64,000 bases of DNA from assembly GCA_002633005.1 (NCBI GenBank), contig NMRA01000124.1, forward strand, positions 67,827-131,826. The letters run 5' to 3'. Of this stretch, positions 1-12,718 are shown piece after piece. The stretch's first letter is position 1. Each line of letters begins with the position of its first letter. The notes below the pieces were generated by a model. It was not told the origin of the DNA. It saw only the letters and a list, made by a program, of their open reading frames with translations, and searched no databases. This DNA comes from Phoronis australis. Its lineage: Eukaryota; Phoronida; Phoronidae. The position numbers were made by a program, and so were the translations under genes.

Positions 1-3000
1 ATTTGTCTGACAATGGGCATTCAAGTTGTCGCATCAGAGCACAAAGGTGGGGGAACTGAATAATTACGACATGAAACCAATCTTCGGTTCTGATCATCGG
101 TCAGTCAATCCTTTCAATGCATTAGTCTAAACAGCATGACACAAGTGAGAACGGCGATATTTTCAATAGTCCCTTTGTGTAACATTTCCGAGCCAGCAAT
201 AACTTCATGGATACCAGTGAGTATTTAGAATAACTGTCGCTGCGGACTACCGACTAATTAATGAGCACATGACAACTGCATGACCATAGTTTTGATTTTC
301 ATATTTATAATTCGTCATCACTTCAGGCCTTAAATATAGCAAAACAGCGGTATCGATAACAAGAAGACTATAGCTATATAATTCTTACTTATACCATAAC
401 AACGCACTGATTCGTAACAGCAGTAATAACAAGACCAATTTTTGTTTGATACAAACGTTCAAGATGAAATCTCGTAAAACGTTGTAACGGTTGTTTAAAT
501 TATCATATCGTTTTCGTTTTATGCAACTTGTGATTTTTTCACAAAAATCATTAAGTTCTATTTTGATAGCCCCTCGTGCAGAAGTGGAACAATTTAAAAA
601 CAATCCCTAGAGTAATATGCAGAGTAGGGCATAAAGTACAGTTTCTGAAACTTTCAGAGGAATGCGATCCTCTATTTTTGAGATGTGATGTTCTGAAGTT
701 AGCCAGTTTTTCAAGGGACATTGCCTTAAGCATCTTTTAATACTGGTAACGTCACCCTCCTCGATTTCAGTGTCTGGCTGACAACGGCGAGGATTGGTGA
801 TTTATAAATAAATAAAAACACTACAGTTGCTTTATACAATAACTTCAAGAAGTTTACCCCATCCGACAATAATCTTATTTTAGTAACACGAGAGCATCCT
901 CAGACTATTGCACGCTCTTATAAAACCTTGGTGAGTAAGGCTCGCCGGTAGCCGTAGAATGCAAATGTTGACCAGTGTAAAATAATCGCGCGTGACTGCG
1001 CGACTTCAAACTATATATTTTTACCCTCTTCAAAACTTACACACACACACGTGTTGAATCGTGCACGATTATTTCCCAAAATTTTCGAAGCCCTATTTCG
1101 TACAGTTCGCTTAGTGTGCTCTGAGGCTTTATCTTCTGAATTTGATTATACAGATCCATAACTTAATAGATCGCTTTATAAAAAGTGAAGAGAGTTATGA
1201 GCCGAATCACGGCATACAATCGATACCCAGCTTACACGATGCCTAATTTGCCATGAAATTGCCGGCCTAGCCTGTAATGATTAACATTTGTTTTTAATAC
1301 TTCAAACGTGTATACAAATGATATGCAACTAGCATGCTATCATATTCCTTGTCTCAAAAATGCGTTAATGATTGATGAATTTTTTATGTTCCTATCAGTG
1401 TTCATATACACCTGTACACGTGTTTTGTTGGACTGCACATAACCTATCCCTTGTTTTGTTTGGAAAATAGAAGTCTCATACGCTTAGATATGAGGGCCGG
1501 AAAGGGGCAAAAACTGTAAAAATGAAGACGAACCCTGTTTTGTAAATTTAACTCTTTTTAGTAAATTCAATTCTGTTTATAATATAATTAAATCCTTATG
1601 AAAAAGACAAAACATAACTTGTAAACTACAGTACAATCCAGTATTATCTATATTTGCTACCAAATTGTGTCTACTCCTATTACTTGGTGCATCAAAATAA
1701 TTTCAAAAATCAAAATTTTATATTAGGTTATGTTTATTTCGAAAAAATGATGTTTCGATAAATTTCCTCGTTTGAGAATAATTTTTAACTAAACTGGATC
1801 GTTTTACGACGTTTTCAACTAAAACGAAACCGAGTAATTTTAACCCATGTAATGAGACCTTTGATAACATTATATCAGCTTACCAAATCTCCCTATAAAC
1901 TAGTAATTTGATGAAAATTCAAGACAAGTGTTTCAGCAATATCTAGATGCTGATATTTAGATATTGTATAATATGTCCACCGAAAAAAGTAGAGAAACGA
2001 TGTGAAACACTAAGTATCGCCAGTGATTGTTTCTCTGTCTATAGTTGGACTTTGATGAAACCCTGACGTCATACACCATATACCGCTTGATATGTTTCTC
2101 GTCTGTTCGTATTCTCTTGGAAAATTCGTGGACCAAAAAGTGAGACTAGATGGACATGTGAGTAAAACTATTAAACCGTGAAGTTGCAGCCACTTTGCTG
2201 TATGACAAAAGCCAGACGCGACTGAATGTACACTTCATCCCAAGAATATTCTCCAATCTCAATTTTAATGTTTTGTATAAATTTTGATCAGAATTCCGAG
2301 TTTTTTCTTATTAGTTTCTGAATACATTATAAATCTATTTTGTTACTACATCAATAGCACTCTTGTGCAACGACAACAAGTTATCAACTCAAACTCAGTT
2401 TTATCGTCGAGAAGTTGACAGGTTGTCAACACGGACTAATGCTGATACAAACACCTACAGAAATAAGTGATTTGTGCGTAATGACAGTAATCTCACAACA
2501 AAACATGAGCAACACAAGAATGTTTCTAAAACTATCCCCGCGGCACTCTCTCTAATCACGGGAGGGGCTGGTAACTAAGACCTACCGTTAGGCATTTGTC
2601 CCTCTTGTAGTGTCGTTTCGGGTGTTTTTTTTTTGCCTCCGGGTTTTAAATATCACGCTAGATTAATTCGTTACAGATATGGTAAAAAGTGGCATTTGTC
2701 TGTTGCACTGGTCTGGGTTTTGTTTCCGACGGTACCTTCTACCCATTATGTGAACGAAAGAATTCTTGCCATTAGCCTGATATCTTTATGTCTGGCATCA
2801 AAGTCACTACAGTAGGCGGTCTCTCGTTGTGGACGTAACTATGAGACAGTAAGGACTTTGACACTGCCTCTTGGTTATCGCGATTATCAAGAAAACAGTC
2901 AACACTTCTGGAGAACCACATTTAAAACTTCATTCGAGGTAATAAAAACCTGAAAACGCCTACTTGACATAATTTTTTGAGTTTTCCAGATATTGCACTC

Positions 3001-5569
3001 ACTAGATGGTTGAAATGGTGCTACCGCCTGATATTTCAAAATGATCGTCTGCTTTCTGAAACACTGAGTGGAATGCGAATGACGAACTTGTACCGTTATT
3101 TTTACCGTTGTTGTCGACTTATCATTTGTTGTTATATTTCCGGCTCCAAACAGTATCGATGTCTCTTATAAGTGGACCGTCTACCCAAAGATCAAGGCTC
3201 ACAGCTTTATTACAAAGGTATGAAGATTACCTAATATTCATTGAAAGATGGCTACGGTACCTCTGGCTGGGATCAACTCCCTCTCGTTGAATAGTGATCA
3301 AAAGAAACAATAGTCATCGATTGTTCGACATGTACATGTACTCCTCAAATCCTTCGTTGTAAAACGAAGGTTTCTTCACGCAGGCACGTCTTGAGACATC
3401 TCAAACTTTGAGTGTAGATACAAGACCCCATTACCTAGACAGTAACCCTTGCTGTCAGACAGGTAGATTCAATAGTTACCTGTATAGATTACCCGGCCTT
3501 AGTGATTTAGATTAATAATGGATTTCCGATATCTGAAAACGTCTTAGCACCCTTAAGATATGTATCGGAATGTTGACTTTAAGGTAATTATTAACTTACC
3601 AGTTTTGTTAAGAATCAATGATGAGTTCCGTTGACTTGAAATGTATATATACAGGTAATCCATCCGCGAGACAGCGTTGCGTCGACGACGTATTAGCCTA
3701 TCGTCTCAGTGGAAAGTGTCGAGCGATAACAACACCACAGTCCTCTCGTAACAACCGTCCCAACGTCAGTCACAAAAGGCAGTGCTAAAAGCGTTCCATT
3801 TCTCACTGACGGTGGAATGAACATAAAATTCACATTAAAATGTCTCGAAATGTCAACTGAATGTAACTCGAGTTTTAATTACATTTCAATGTCCCGTTGG
3901 ATATCCCACTGTTGTGAACAAACAAAAAATCAAGTACGCCAAATATGTTCAGGCTCGAATAACGCTATATTCAAACCTGTGTTTGATTCAACCCTAATGA
4001 CACGTTTAAAATTTCGTTGCGTTTGTTATTCTGTATTGAATGTGCTTCATACAAATAAGGGGCCGCTTTATTCATGGTTAAAAACAATACAAAGGAACGA
4101 GTTGACTCATAAAGGTTTCGGATCTCCACAGTAAATAGAAAAACACAACAAGTTGACATAGTTATTCAATGAATAGGTAACGATAACAGCGGCTATTTTC
4201 GCCAATACTTTCTCAGACTATGCCATGGTGCGAGTTGTGAATGTGAAATAGTTCGGTCCATTAACCGAAATCAAATGTGACGAAATGGTCAGTTAATTTG
4301 AAAGGTCCGCGACTACAATGCCATTGTTGTCATGGCGTAAGTTTAACTCTTTCGAATAACATAGACTACATGTTTCTGAACAGTCGAGCATGTGATAAAT
4401 ACCCACTTTGTTATTACTAGCACACTTTGTCTAGCACACACGTCATTTTCACTTATCCATAGGTGTAGGAGGCGGGAAACACGAGAAAGCAAGCGCACCC
4501 CCCCCACTAATATTTGTGAAATTGGGGGCCAGGACATTTTGTAAGGGGACTCCAGTTTTCGAAACGTTTACAGTACATTTCATTGGCGTTCACCCCTGAC
4601 CTTAAAATGTGCTGTCATATTCACACAGACTTCGGAGAATTCCAACAAAACTTGATATGCACAGTTTTTCTGGAGCGGCATTGTTTCAGAAGACAATATT
4701 TCGGGAATGGGAGTGAAGCTGTATCTTTTCCTAGGAATTCCCTCTCACAATGGATAATGGAGTCGGGCAACTTTCGCTCTCTGTTTCCATTTTAAGTAGT
4801 ATGTTATTTGGGGAAAATCACAGCTGTCATTTTCCTGTATTTTATCTTTTTCTCTTTTTCGGAGTGGCCCCGATGATAGAATCAGTTACCTCAATTTCCT
4901 GTTTTTGTGAAGTCATACAACCTTTTCAGCATATTAAGGAAGGTAACTCGATGATGAATCAATTGTTTCTCTTTTCATTCTACGAAAAGCGACTTATCTT
5001 AATCAATGATTTTGCTGTTATAAGTTGCCAGTATTAATCCGGTGAGTTTTGACGAAAAGTGATGAAATTCGAGCAAATGCCCATCCCCGCCGGGGTCAGC
5101 CAGTAGAAATTTGGATACAGCTTACACAGCGTACCAGGGACCCCGGAACCGCATCCTTTAAAAGCACCCCTCTCAATGCATCACTCAAATGATGTGAACT
5201 TTCCTCAAAGCTGACCCAAATAAAGTGAATCTTGATATCAGGCCACATGAAATATAATCGAAGTTTCTAACAGGGTTGTCCATATGATTCCAGAAGAGTG
5301 TTGCTTCTTTATGTATTTTTCCGGATTTTGCAGCCGTTTTCGAGGTTACTTACATTAGTTTTATTCACTACTTGCATCACTTTGGTGGTGCTGCAAACAA
5401 TGATTGTCAAATTCAATCATCAAATGGCGAATTCTTGAAACTTGTGAATACCCAAAAAACAAAAAGAATGATTTTGGTGCTACGTCTTTTTTGGCATACT
5501 TTAAAATTCCTTATGATATCTCTGAAGGTCAAAATCACGCCATAACCGCGTACCTCAGGGCTAAGTGGC
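1..5569. other. Intergenic DNA without a recognisable gene
   Basis: I see no exon with coding-like content and paired splice sites here. Open frames are short and of unlike composition. A copy of a dispersed repeat lies at 300-745. A short perfect hairpin (CCTTCGTT / AACGAAGG) lies near 3352-3371. A TATATATA run near 3643 precedes a CpG-richer patch at 3660-3760 that could be promoter-like, but no transcript can be tied to it. Confidence 0.5.
300..745 (+). repeat. Dispersed repeat family, copy 1
   Basis: This stretch aligns by eye with 24081-24495, 46797-47165 and 54893-55345, all in the same orientation. Shared blocks are 'agcaaaacagcggtatc', 'gttttatgcaactt', a 'tgcagaagtgga' block and 'tctgaagttagcca'. 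The copies are strongly diverged and contain no open frame, so this is an old non-coding interspersed repeat of unknown class. No terminal repeats or target-site duplications were found. Confidence 0.6.
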
Positions 5570-6065
5570 CCCTCCTCGGGAAATTTTGCTGAAGTATGGG
5601 AACCCGAACTTCTGATGGTTACCTCCACGGGGTTTGTCCCCCCAGCCAGCTGAGCGCGCATGCCTGCGGCGAGGGGGAGTGGAATAGTCGACGACAAGGT
5701 TGCTGAATCGGTGATGAGTAACAATCTGACTTTGAGACCTTGAGAGGATGAAGTTGAATTATATTGTGCCCCCCTCCCCTTCCTACTGCCTGCTTAAGTG
5801 AAAGAGGGGGTGCCGGCTGATGTAAAACGGGCGTTGACTGAAGATGGCGGGATTTGAAAAATGGTGTCGATCGCGGGATTTGGGTTGAAAACTGAGTGGT
5901 GACTGGGTGTTTGGGCCGAGGGGACCTGGCGGAGGGCGAAACTAGCTGGTGACAGACGCGCAGTCGATTAGGGGGAGCGGTTTGGTGGGTTGCGTGTGAA
6001 CAGGAGTCGAGGGCAAAGCCTTGATGCCGGCGACTGCCTGTTTCGGGCAAAAGTGTTAGGAGAAA
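5570..6065. other. GC-rich block
   Basis: This roughly 500-bp block is clearly richer in G+C and CpG than its surroundings. It has a 143-codon minus-strand open frame (5619-6050) rich in Pro, Ser, Arg and Gln. That frame looks like a by-product of GC-rich DNA. It resembles no family I know and has no visible partner exon. A promoter or CpG-island-like role is possible but not shown. Confidence 0.3.
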
Positions 6066-6521
6066 GGTATGGCGAAGAAAAGAGAAACATCAAGACTGAA
6101 GCGAAAAATGTCGTCAATTAACAGTTGCCGGATTTACTGTTTGGTGTTACCATGGACGATGCATTCTGTAAGGTGTCTCATTTTTTTAATCTGGATTTGC
6201 AGCGTGAGTCGTCTACAGACATTTGATAACGGTCACTTTAACACACTTCTAAAAATTTTAAGAAAAGATGGGCACAATTTCCCAAGACAGTTTATTCAGA
6301 CTTTGTAATTCAAAAAGAAGTTTAGATAAGGCAAAGTTCCGTTTCTCCAGGGACACTTCTCAGGCATGTGTTAATAGAGTCAACTGTCGATCTTTTTCCA
6401 TTTTTTAAATTACATTATTTTATATTAGTGAAACCCGTGAACTTGAGAGAGTCCCTGAGGATAGCAGTTTTTGCCTTTCACTTCCCGTCTTTGACCCCTC
6501 TCGGAGACTGGGGCAAGTTGC

Positions 6522-6828
6522 CAGTGGCGGATTTAGGGGGGCCAAGGGGGCCATGCCCCCCTAAAATTCTCCCAGATACCATTTGGGAGTTCGGTTTGCG
6601 AAATGCTGAGTAGCATATGGGAGCACCCAGGGGGTTCGGGGAGCGAATGCACAATATATAGGCCTTGAACAAACCCCGTTTACCGGCTTTTTTTTAGTAA
6701 CAAGGTCCGCAAACGCAAATATTCGAGACCCCTGCATCCCTACATTTCAGGCTGGGCGCGTGCATGTGGCGAAATTCTGGTTATTCCTGTGCCCTGCCCC
6801 CCAACTCAAAATCCCGGATCCGCCCCTG
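6522..6828. mobile_element. hAT-like MITE with terminal inverted repeats
   Basis: The left end reads CAGTGGCGGATTTAGGGG. The reverse complement of the right end reads CAGGGGCGGATCCGGG, so the ends match at most of the first 16 positions. CAG(T/G)GGCGGAT ends are typical of hAT-type non-autonomous elements. The 307-bp interior is non-coding and starts with a G-run facing a C-run that could fold back. A clean 8-bp target duplication is not visible; only TTGC is shared by the flanks, so the family assignment is inferred from the termini. Confidence 0.65.
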
Positions 6829-9800
6829 CTTGCGGTGTACATTTCTCGTTGAACCTCCAGAATTTTTACAAATTGGCTTACATACAAAAAAACAAAAAAG
6901 AAGTGGTGTTTTAATATGAAATTTGCTAATAAATTTGAGGAAGCTGAGGATACGTAATGGAACGGAATTCCGACAGTTAATGTCCAGTAGACCTTTTCGT
7001 GGCCTCTGTATAATTAAGTCTAACCTATTTCCACCTCAGTAATCTTCTGACACGTCTAGGGTTAAACTAAGGTCACTTAGGCCTGCTAACAGCAAACTTT
7101 TGTATTTAATTCCTGCAGGAACAACCGGAAACATTGAAAAATAATAGTAGCAGTCAATCAGCTATTGTAGTTGTGAATGAAAACAGGTCAACTTACATGC
7201 ACATACATGTATACATATATACCGCGTTAAGAATTCACATCCTTTCTTCAGGTCACCCACCTGAACATGTTATACAAAAACATTTTTCAAGTCGTGAAGT
7301 TGAGGTATATTTGACACCGAAGGTTTTCGAACGCCAACTTTTCCACGTAAGCACTGATGGATTCAGATCACTTTAAAGATTCTCGATAAATGCGTGCCAT
7401 TGGTGAAAAAAGGGGATACTCTGCGATTACAGGGTTCTGTAATTTTCCCAGGTCATGGCTGTTTCGAACGCTCACGGTTTGAAAAAAAAAATTGTTCCAC
7501 CATGAAGTCGGGTGTCGGAGGGAGCACTTTCAAAAATGAGAAAAACAAGAACTTTGACGTCTGCATTACAGAGTGGAATATTTCAGACATGAAGTTAGCT
7601 CTGACGACTGCTTAACACGGTGACATTGGCAAAACGAAATGGCTCAAGTTTTCAAAATTTCTGTGTTATCAATTAGCAGAATATAGGAGTTGCGTTTACC
7701 GTATGAAATGTGAAAGGAACACGTGAGAGTAATAATTTTACAAAAAAACGTCGTGACATCGCAATGTGTCCCTGTCGCGGCAAAAGTCATCTTGTCCGCC
7801 TTAAGCCTATACATTTCCCAGATCACAAATTTCACAAATGCCAGACATTTTATTTACTTTTCATTAATGCATAAAGAAACAAAAAATAGATACGTAACCA
7901 AACTAAAAATGAATGTGATAAATAAGAATTCGTTACCGTATTTTTGTTCATACGCCAATATTCGAAATGCGATGTAACAAAAAAATTGTTAACTCAATGT
8001 TTCGCATTTCGACGCATGCGCCTAAAGCCAGGTTCACACAACGAATTACCTAGAACAACTTGCCCAAAAGCAACTTGTCGCCGTTAAAAATACAGATGAA
8101 CTACTCCGAGGAACTACTCTAATTGTGTATTTGCATGTGCAAGTCTGAATGGGCGTGATTCTTGGATGATCTGAATCTTTTCCTGTTTCTGTCATGTGGT
8201 CATGCATTCTCGTTACGCCGAGTGTTGCCTGTGCTTTATTTCGACTGCTCCAGGTAACGTGATACGGCAGCTCAGCTCGCGGTATACAATGCTGAGAGAG
8301 TAGATGGACCATTGTTCGAAGCCCGAGTGTGGATTTGTTTTCATAGGAAGCGCACATGTAGGAGCTCGCGCTTTCTGCACTCCTCTCATTAGCATTATCA
8401 GTTGAGGGTGAAATCATATCAGAAAATTTGAATTTATTTATACAAAAATTAATTGCATAGTTCAAGGTTCCGTTGACATTGTTTTAACATTGCTTTGAAT
8501 CAAAATTCGTTCAATGAATCTTTCCTCGCATAAACTCATTTAAAATTTTGCATTTCGCACTTGTGCGTATGGGTTTATTTTTATTTTTGTTGTAGAACTT
8601 GAACTACAATCTGAAACCTTGGAATTATTTCACCGCTGGGGTCGCCAGTAGTGTGAGTCGTTCGGATCGCCTAAGGACTAACACCACAGTACCAGTGGCT
8701 GATTTTGAACTTATCACTGTCCTGGGTCAATCAAAGCCCTTGTTTGCATAGCTGTCTCGGACACCTGGAAAAAGACATAACTGACAGAAAGTTTCTTAAA
8801 AACGAAGAAATTCAACAAAGCCGTGACTTTTTACTTTGCTATATCCACAGTGAAAAAAATTCGAGATGCCAAAACTACCAAAAAGTGCGATTATGGCCAT
8901 ATTTTATCTAAAATCACAAATTCACGATTGCTCCGGTGCAAGAAAAGAATCCATCATCCGAATGCTCTTTCACTCTAGGTTCCAAAAAATTAGGTTAAAA
9001 TATGATATTAACGACGAGTTTTTTGACAACTTCCACTTGTCTAAGGAGTATCTGGATTCGAGCCAAGAATTCAAGACTCAACAAGGGTGTGCTCTCAAAT
9101 TGGCGGCACTTCCGTATTCTAATAGACAAGAGCACATGTCAAATTTCTGAACTCACTTTACTCAAAATAACTTCAAGGAACTACTGAACATCATTTGTGG
9201 CAATCACTTAGTAGTCCACAAAACTGCCGTCAAACCCGACACACTCCATTTTGTTCATTTTTAGTGAAGCTACAAGGGCCTGAGCTACAAGGGCCTGTAC
9301 AGTGGTCTTAGACCTAAGCTTCCCACCTCTTGTAAATGGAATAAACCTGCACCTCGACTCAAGCTGAGAAGCAAACCTACAGTTTCCGCCAGATGGCAGT
9401 TCTCTTACCATAAAAAGGTCAATAGTATTACAGCACTGCTGTGACAGATCTCTGTGCTGTAACCTAAGGAAATTGCCTGGTACCTCTTTCTATGTGATAT
9501 GACTCCATAGCATCCCCAGGCGTTGCCTCTAGGTCAGTTGTTCTTGGCATTAGCAAAGGGAAAATGCTAAGTGGTATCGCTCAACAATTTTTTTAATGTT
9601 CCTTTACCACTGTTGTCGATAGATTACTTCGCAACGTTTTATGGAAAACTGCTCAACCACAATCTTGAACGATATATTTCTCAGTACTGTAAAGTTACTT
9701 TTGAGACCCTCTGATGACACCCTAACTCCACGCCAGGTGGCGAAATTGTGACCAACAACCATGCAACAAAACTTCTGATTACATTAATGTTTGTTGTGGG

Positions 9801-11270
9801 ATTTAGCCACTGGAGGTGATTAAGTTATGTTGTAGCGTCCAATACTTCATTCAGTAAAAACCTTACACCTGAATGCAATAAATAACGTGTTGGTGCAATC
9901 TGATTACTTCGTTAATATTTGAACTTCTTAAAGTTGCCTTGTTAAGTTGGCTGAAAAACGGTCTCACATTCCTTACCATGATATGATTCTTTTCCGATAC
10001 CAACACTCAGGTCACAGCAACGTGAGCATGCGCCATTCTCGATTTCGTAAAAGAGAGTTGACCATGCCCACTGAAAGTCGCAGATGATTTCGACGTTCGG
10101 CCTGCAAATCAGGTTGAACTGCAGCTTTGATTGTCGTGTTTTGCTTATGTTGTTGCAAAAAGGTTGTCGTCGCTAGTTAAAGGGGAAATCAAACCTACGT
10201 CATCGTTTAAAAACTTACTTTGAAAGTCGGTCCAATTTCGTTCCTCAATCAGCTTACTAGGTCTGGAAAAAAATGCCAAGTAGTTATAATTTTGATCCGG
10301 CTCAAAAAGTCATGTTTTGCTTGTCGTGGCAGGTTAGTGTTTGCCATCAAAGTAGTTATATGTTCGTCAGTGAAACTCCTTACAACTTTGGAAACAAGTT
10401 TCTATTGGAAGAGTGCAAAGGATACAATTGCAACATCGTTGTTTTCGAAGGGAAACTACGCCTGTGAAGACATTTGATGTTTGTAGCACCAGGACATAAG
10501 CAATAGTGGCTTTAAAGTTCTAGCACTCTTTGGAAAGAGTTGTGGAAGTTCATTTATCTAAAACGAATTATTATAACTATTGTTTGGTGTCCATAAAGTA
10601 GCGTATTATTTATTATACTGACGAGTGAATTGTTCAATAATATCAACAACATATGAATTGTGATAAAAATCTATACCCAGCACGAATTGGGTTTATTTGT
10701 CTGTTTAGAATGAGCCATAATAATAATCATGATAATAACCAAATCAAATATAAATACAACTACTACACTCCTATGTTGACTTTACAGAATTAGCAAACTT
10801 TTTGCTGAAATACTCCAATTTCAGTCATACAATTGTCACAAATGGGCTGATTGACTGAGATGGGTTTTTGTGAATATCCTTTGATAAAAACCCACTTTTG
10901 TATAATTGCATTCTGAGAATGTGTATAATATAATCAAAGGCTGCCCAAATGACATAGAATAACTTATTCACCAGCTGTTATAATTCGCCTGACTGGCGAC
11001 ACACTAAAGTTCACTGATGTTTGTATTATGTATTTTCTGTCCGTGTGTGCTTTTATTGACACCGAAAACAAGAACTGCGCATTTTAACCTTCTTGAGCAG
11101 TGTGATGAATACGCAAGTCATGCCGTGACATTAACAGCTTAGGAGCATGGTAAGTCTACCTTTGCACGTTCGTCAAGGAAGGCGTTTCACTGCTGAAGTA
11201 CGTTTTCAATAGTTGTGTTGAGCCTAGTTATGAGTTATGCTAATTCAGTAATCCTGTCAGCTAAGAAAGA
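6829..11270. other. Intergenic DNA without a recognisable gene
   Basis: No convincing exon is seen. Several frames of 60-140 codons exist on both strands (for example 8046-8465 minus and 10220-10477 plus), but none has family-like content or splice context. A short direct repeat of 'agctacaagggcctg' occurs at about 9268-9297. Two CTCF-like motifs lie at 9386-9399 and 9730-9742. Confidence 0.45.
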
Positions 11271-12681
11271 CCGCGGTGACGAATTGATTAAGGGATTACC
11301 CCCACTCACAAATGGGCAAGAATACTCGTCACGAGGTAACTAGAGACAGTTTTAGATTCATCAGTGAGTTTTGCTAACAAGGTCTATCCACTCAAGGATT
11401 ATTTTCAACATTCATTGTTATCGAGTGAGAAGTTTTTGAAGGCTAAAAGGATCCTTATGTGTGATTTGCATTAATTATCGCCTCGCTCATATAAAGCTTC
11501 CAACACTGATCGGATGAGCTTGCGGCAGAATTAATTGTTATATCGGTCTACGGTCGGGCGATTATCAGAATTTTGTTAATAGCGCTGGTCGGTGTCGACG
11601 TCAAAAATACCCGTTTGCTACTGCTGATCCTGGCTATAAAAGTCTCCCGACCATGCTGTTTACTGGGATATAATAGAGCACTATCTAACAGAATCGGCCG
11701 AGTATCGCTCGATATGTGACAGAGGCATATGTCTAGTACAAATATTTGTCTTTATAGTTACCAAGTGTGGACATTTGGTTCACGAAGGACTTTGAATATT
11801 CAGATCTATAACAGTCTGCAAATGACGATGTCGACACTTTTTCGAGGTAAGTGAAACGGCTAATTGTCGAGTTTTCCGTTTGTCTGTATCTCTCTTTTTT
11901 CATTAGCTGCTCCAGCACTTTTAAACAGATAGGCTTTCATGTTAGTTTTTCGAAATTTTGAGAACGTAATAATTTGAACATTCGTTTTAAACCACGCTAT
12001 ATATCTGGCACAATTTGTCGCCTTGTAGTACACGTACGTTGTGTTCTCAAATGTGTTACTATGGAAGTGTGCATATCCAAAGAGTCGGCAATGGTTCTGA
12101 CATTGTTCTTGACAGCGTGACTTGCTTAACCACTTTTAATTAAATCCATAGGTCGGTGCGTGTAATAAATTTCCTGACTTAATTAAGTGCTACGTACCAT
12201 CGTTTTATTAACTAGTGGAGATTTTTTCTATTTAATTTACCTGCCATTCATTCTGAGTCACGAAGCGACCACTGAACAGACTTTTTTATTCTGCTGTTAC
12301 CTGGGATAAATGTTTGGCTTAGTGAACGTTATCATAGGACAGATTTAGAAATCATTGAACACTGACGCAATTGTCAAAGCCAATTAAGGAATAATTCATG
12401 CCTCCACGGCCATGCGTGTCTGTTTACAGATTTGTTCCGGAGTCTTGAAATAAGGTACAATTTGGGGATTATTGGAAATGTTCAATGAAGCAAAAATACG
12501 GAAAGTTCCACAAAAAGAACCTTACTGAAACCGGAAGACAACTAAGTCTACCGCACGAAAGATCTTTCAAATAAGTCCATGCTACATGCGATGGAACGCG
12601 ATTTTCACCACCAAAATGTCCATTCAGGACATCCCCAAGGCCGTTAAAATCCCAGGGCTGGCCAACCTTTATCCAGGATTT
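11271..12681. repeat. Tandem duplication, copy 1 (1,411 bp)
   Basis: This block recurs almost unchanged at 12719-14093. The copies differ by three deletions in copy 2 (9, 20 and 7 bp, which account for the whole 36-bp length difference) and a small number of substitutions. A single N follows immediately at 12682, then 36 unrelated bases, then copy 2. Near-identity plus an N join is what two allelic versions placed one after the other would look like. A recent true tandem duplication is the alternative. The block carries a TATA box and a splice donor. Confidence 0.9.
11635..11846 (+). promoter_or_regulatory. Candidate TATA promoter and first exon (copy 1)
   Basis: A canonical TATAAAAG lies at 11635-11642. 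An initiator-like TTTACTG follows about 30 bp downstream. A consensus splice donor GAG|GTAAGT lies at 11846/11847. The exon would have two in-frame ATGs (11822 and 11828) giving about eight codons before the donor. Joining it to the nearest acceptors before 16513 soon hits a stop, so the exon is more likely 5' untranslated. Which gene it serves is unknown; the coiled-coil gene at 16513 and the kinase at 27127 are both downstream on this strand. Confidence 0.45.
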
Positions 12682-12682
12682 N
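12682..12682. other. Ambiguous base at duplication junction
   Basis: The single N lies exactly where copy 1 of the 1.4-kb duplication stops. Bases 12683-12718 are not part of either copy. This looks like an assembly join rather than a plain uncalled base. Confidence 0.8.
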
Positions 12683-12718
12683 AGAGACTGGAAGAGAATT
12701 CCAGTTGTTGTGCATCAA

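Noticed and set aside
3817-4134. 105-codon plus-strand open frame
   Set aside because: No recognisable motif; composition like the surrounding AT-rich DNA; an overlapping minus frame is equally open.
5619-6050. 143-codon minus-strand open frame
   Set aside because: Low-complexity Pro/Ser/Arg composition from a GC-rich block, no family resemblance and no splice partners.
8024-8465. Minus-strand 139-codon frame and a 'ctaaagccaggttcacac' MITE-like terminus
   Set aside because: The frame has no family-like content, and no matching inverted terminus was found for the MITE-like end.
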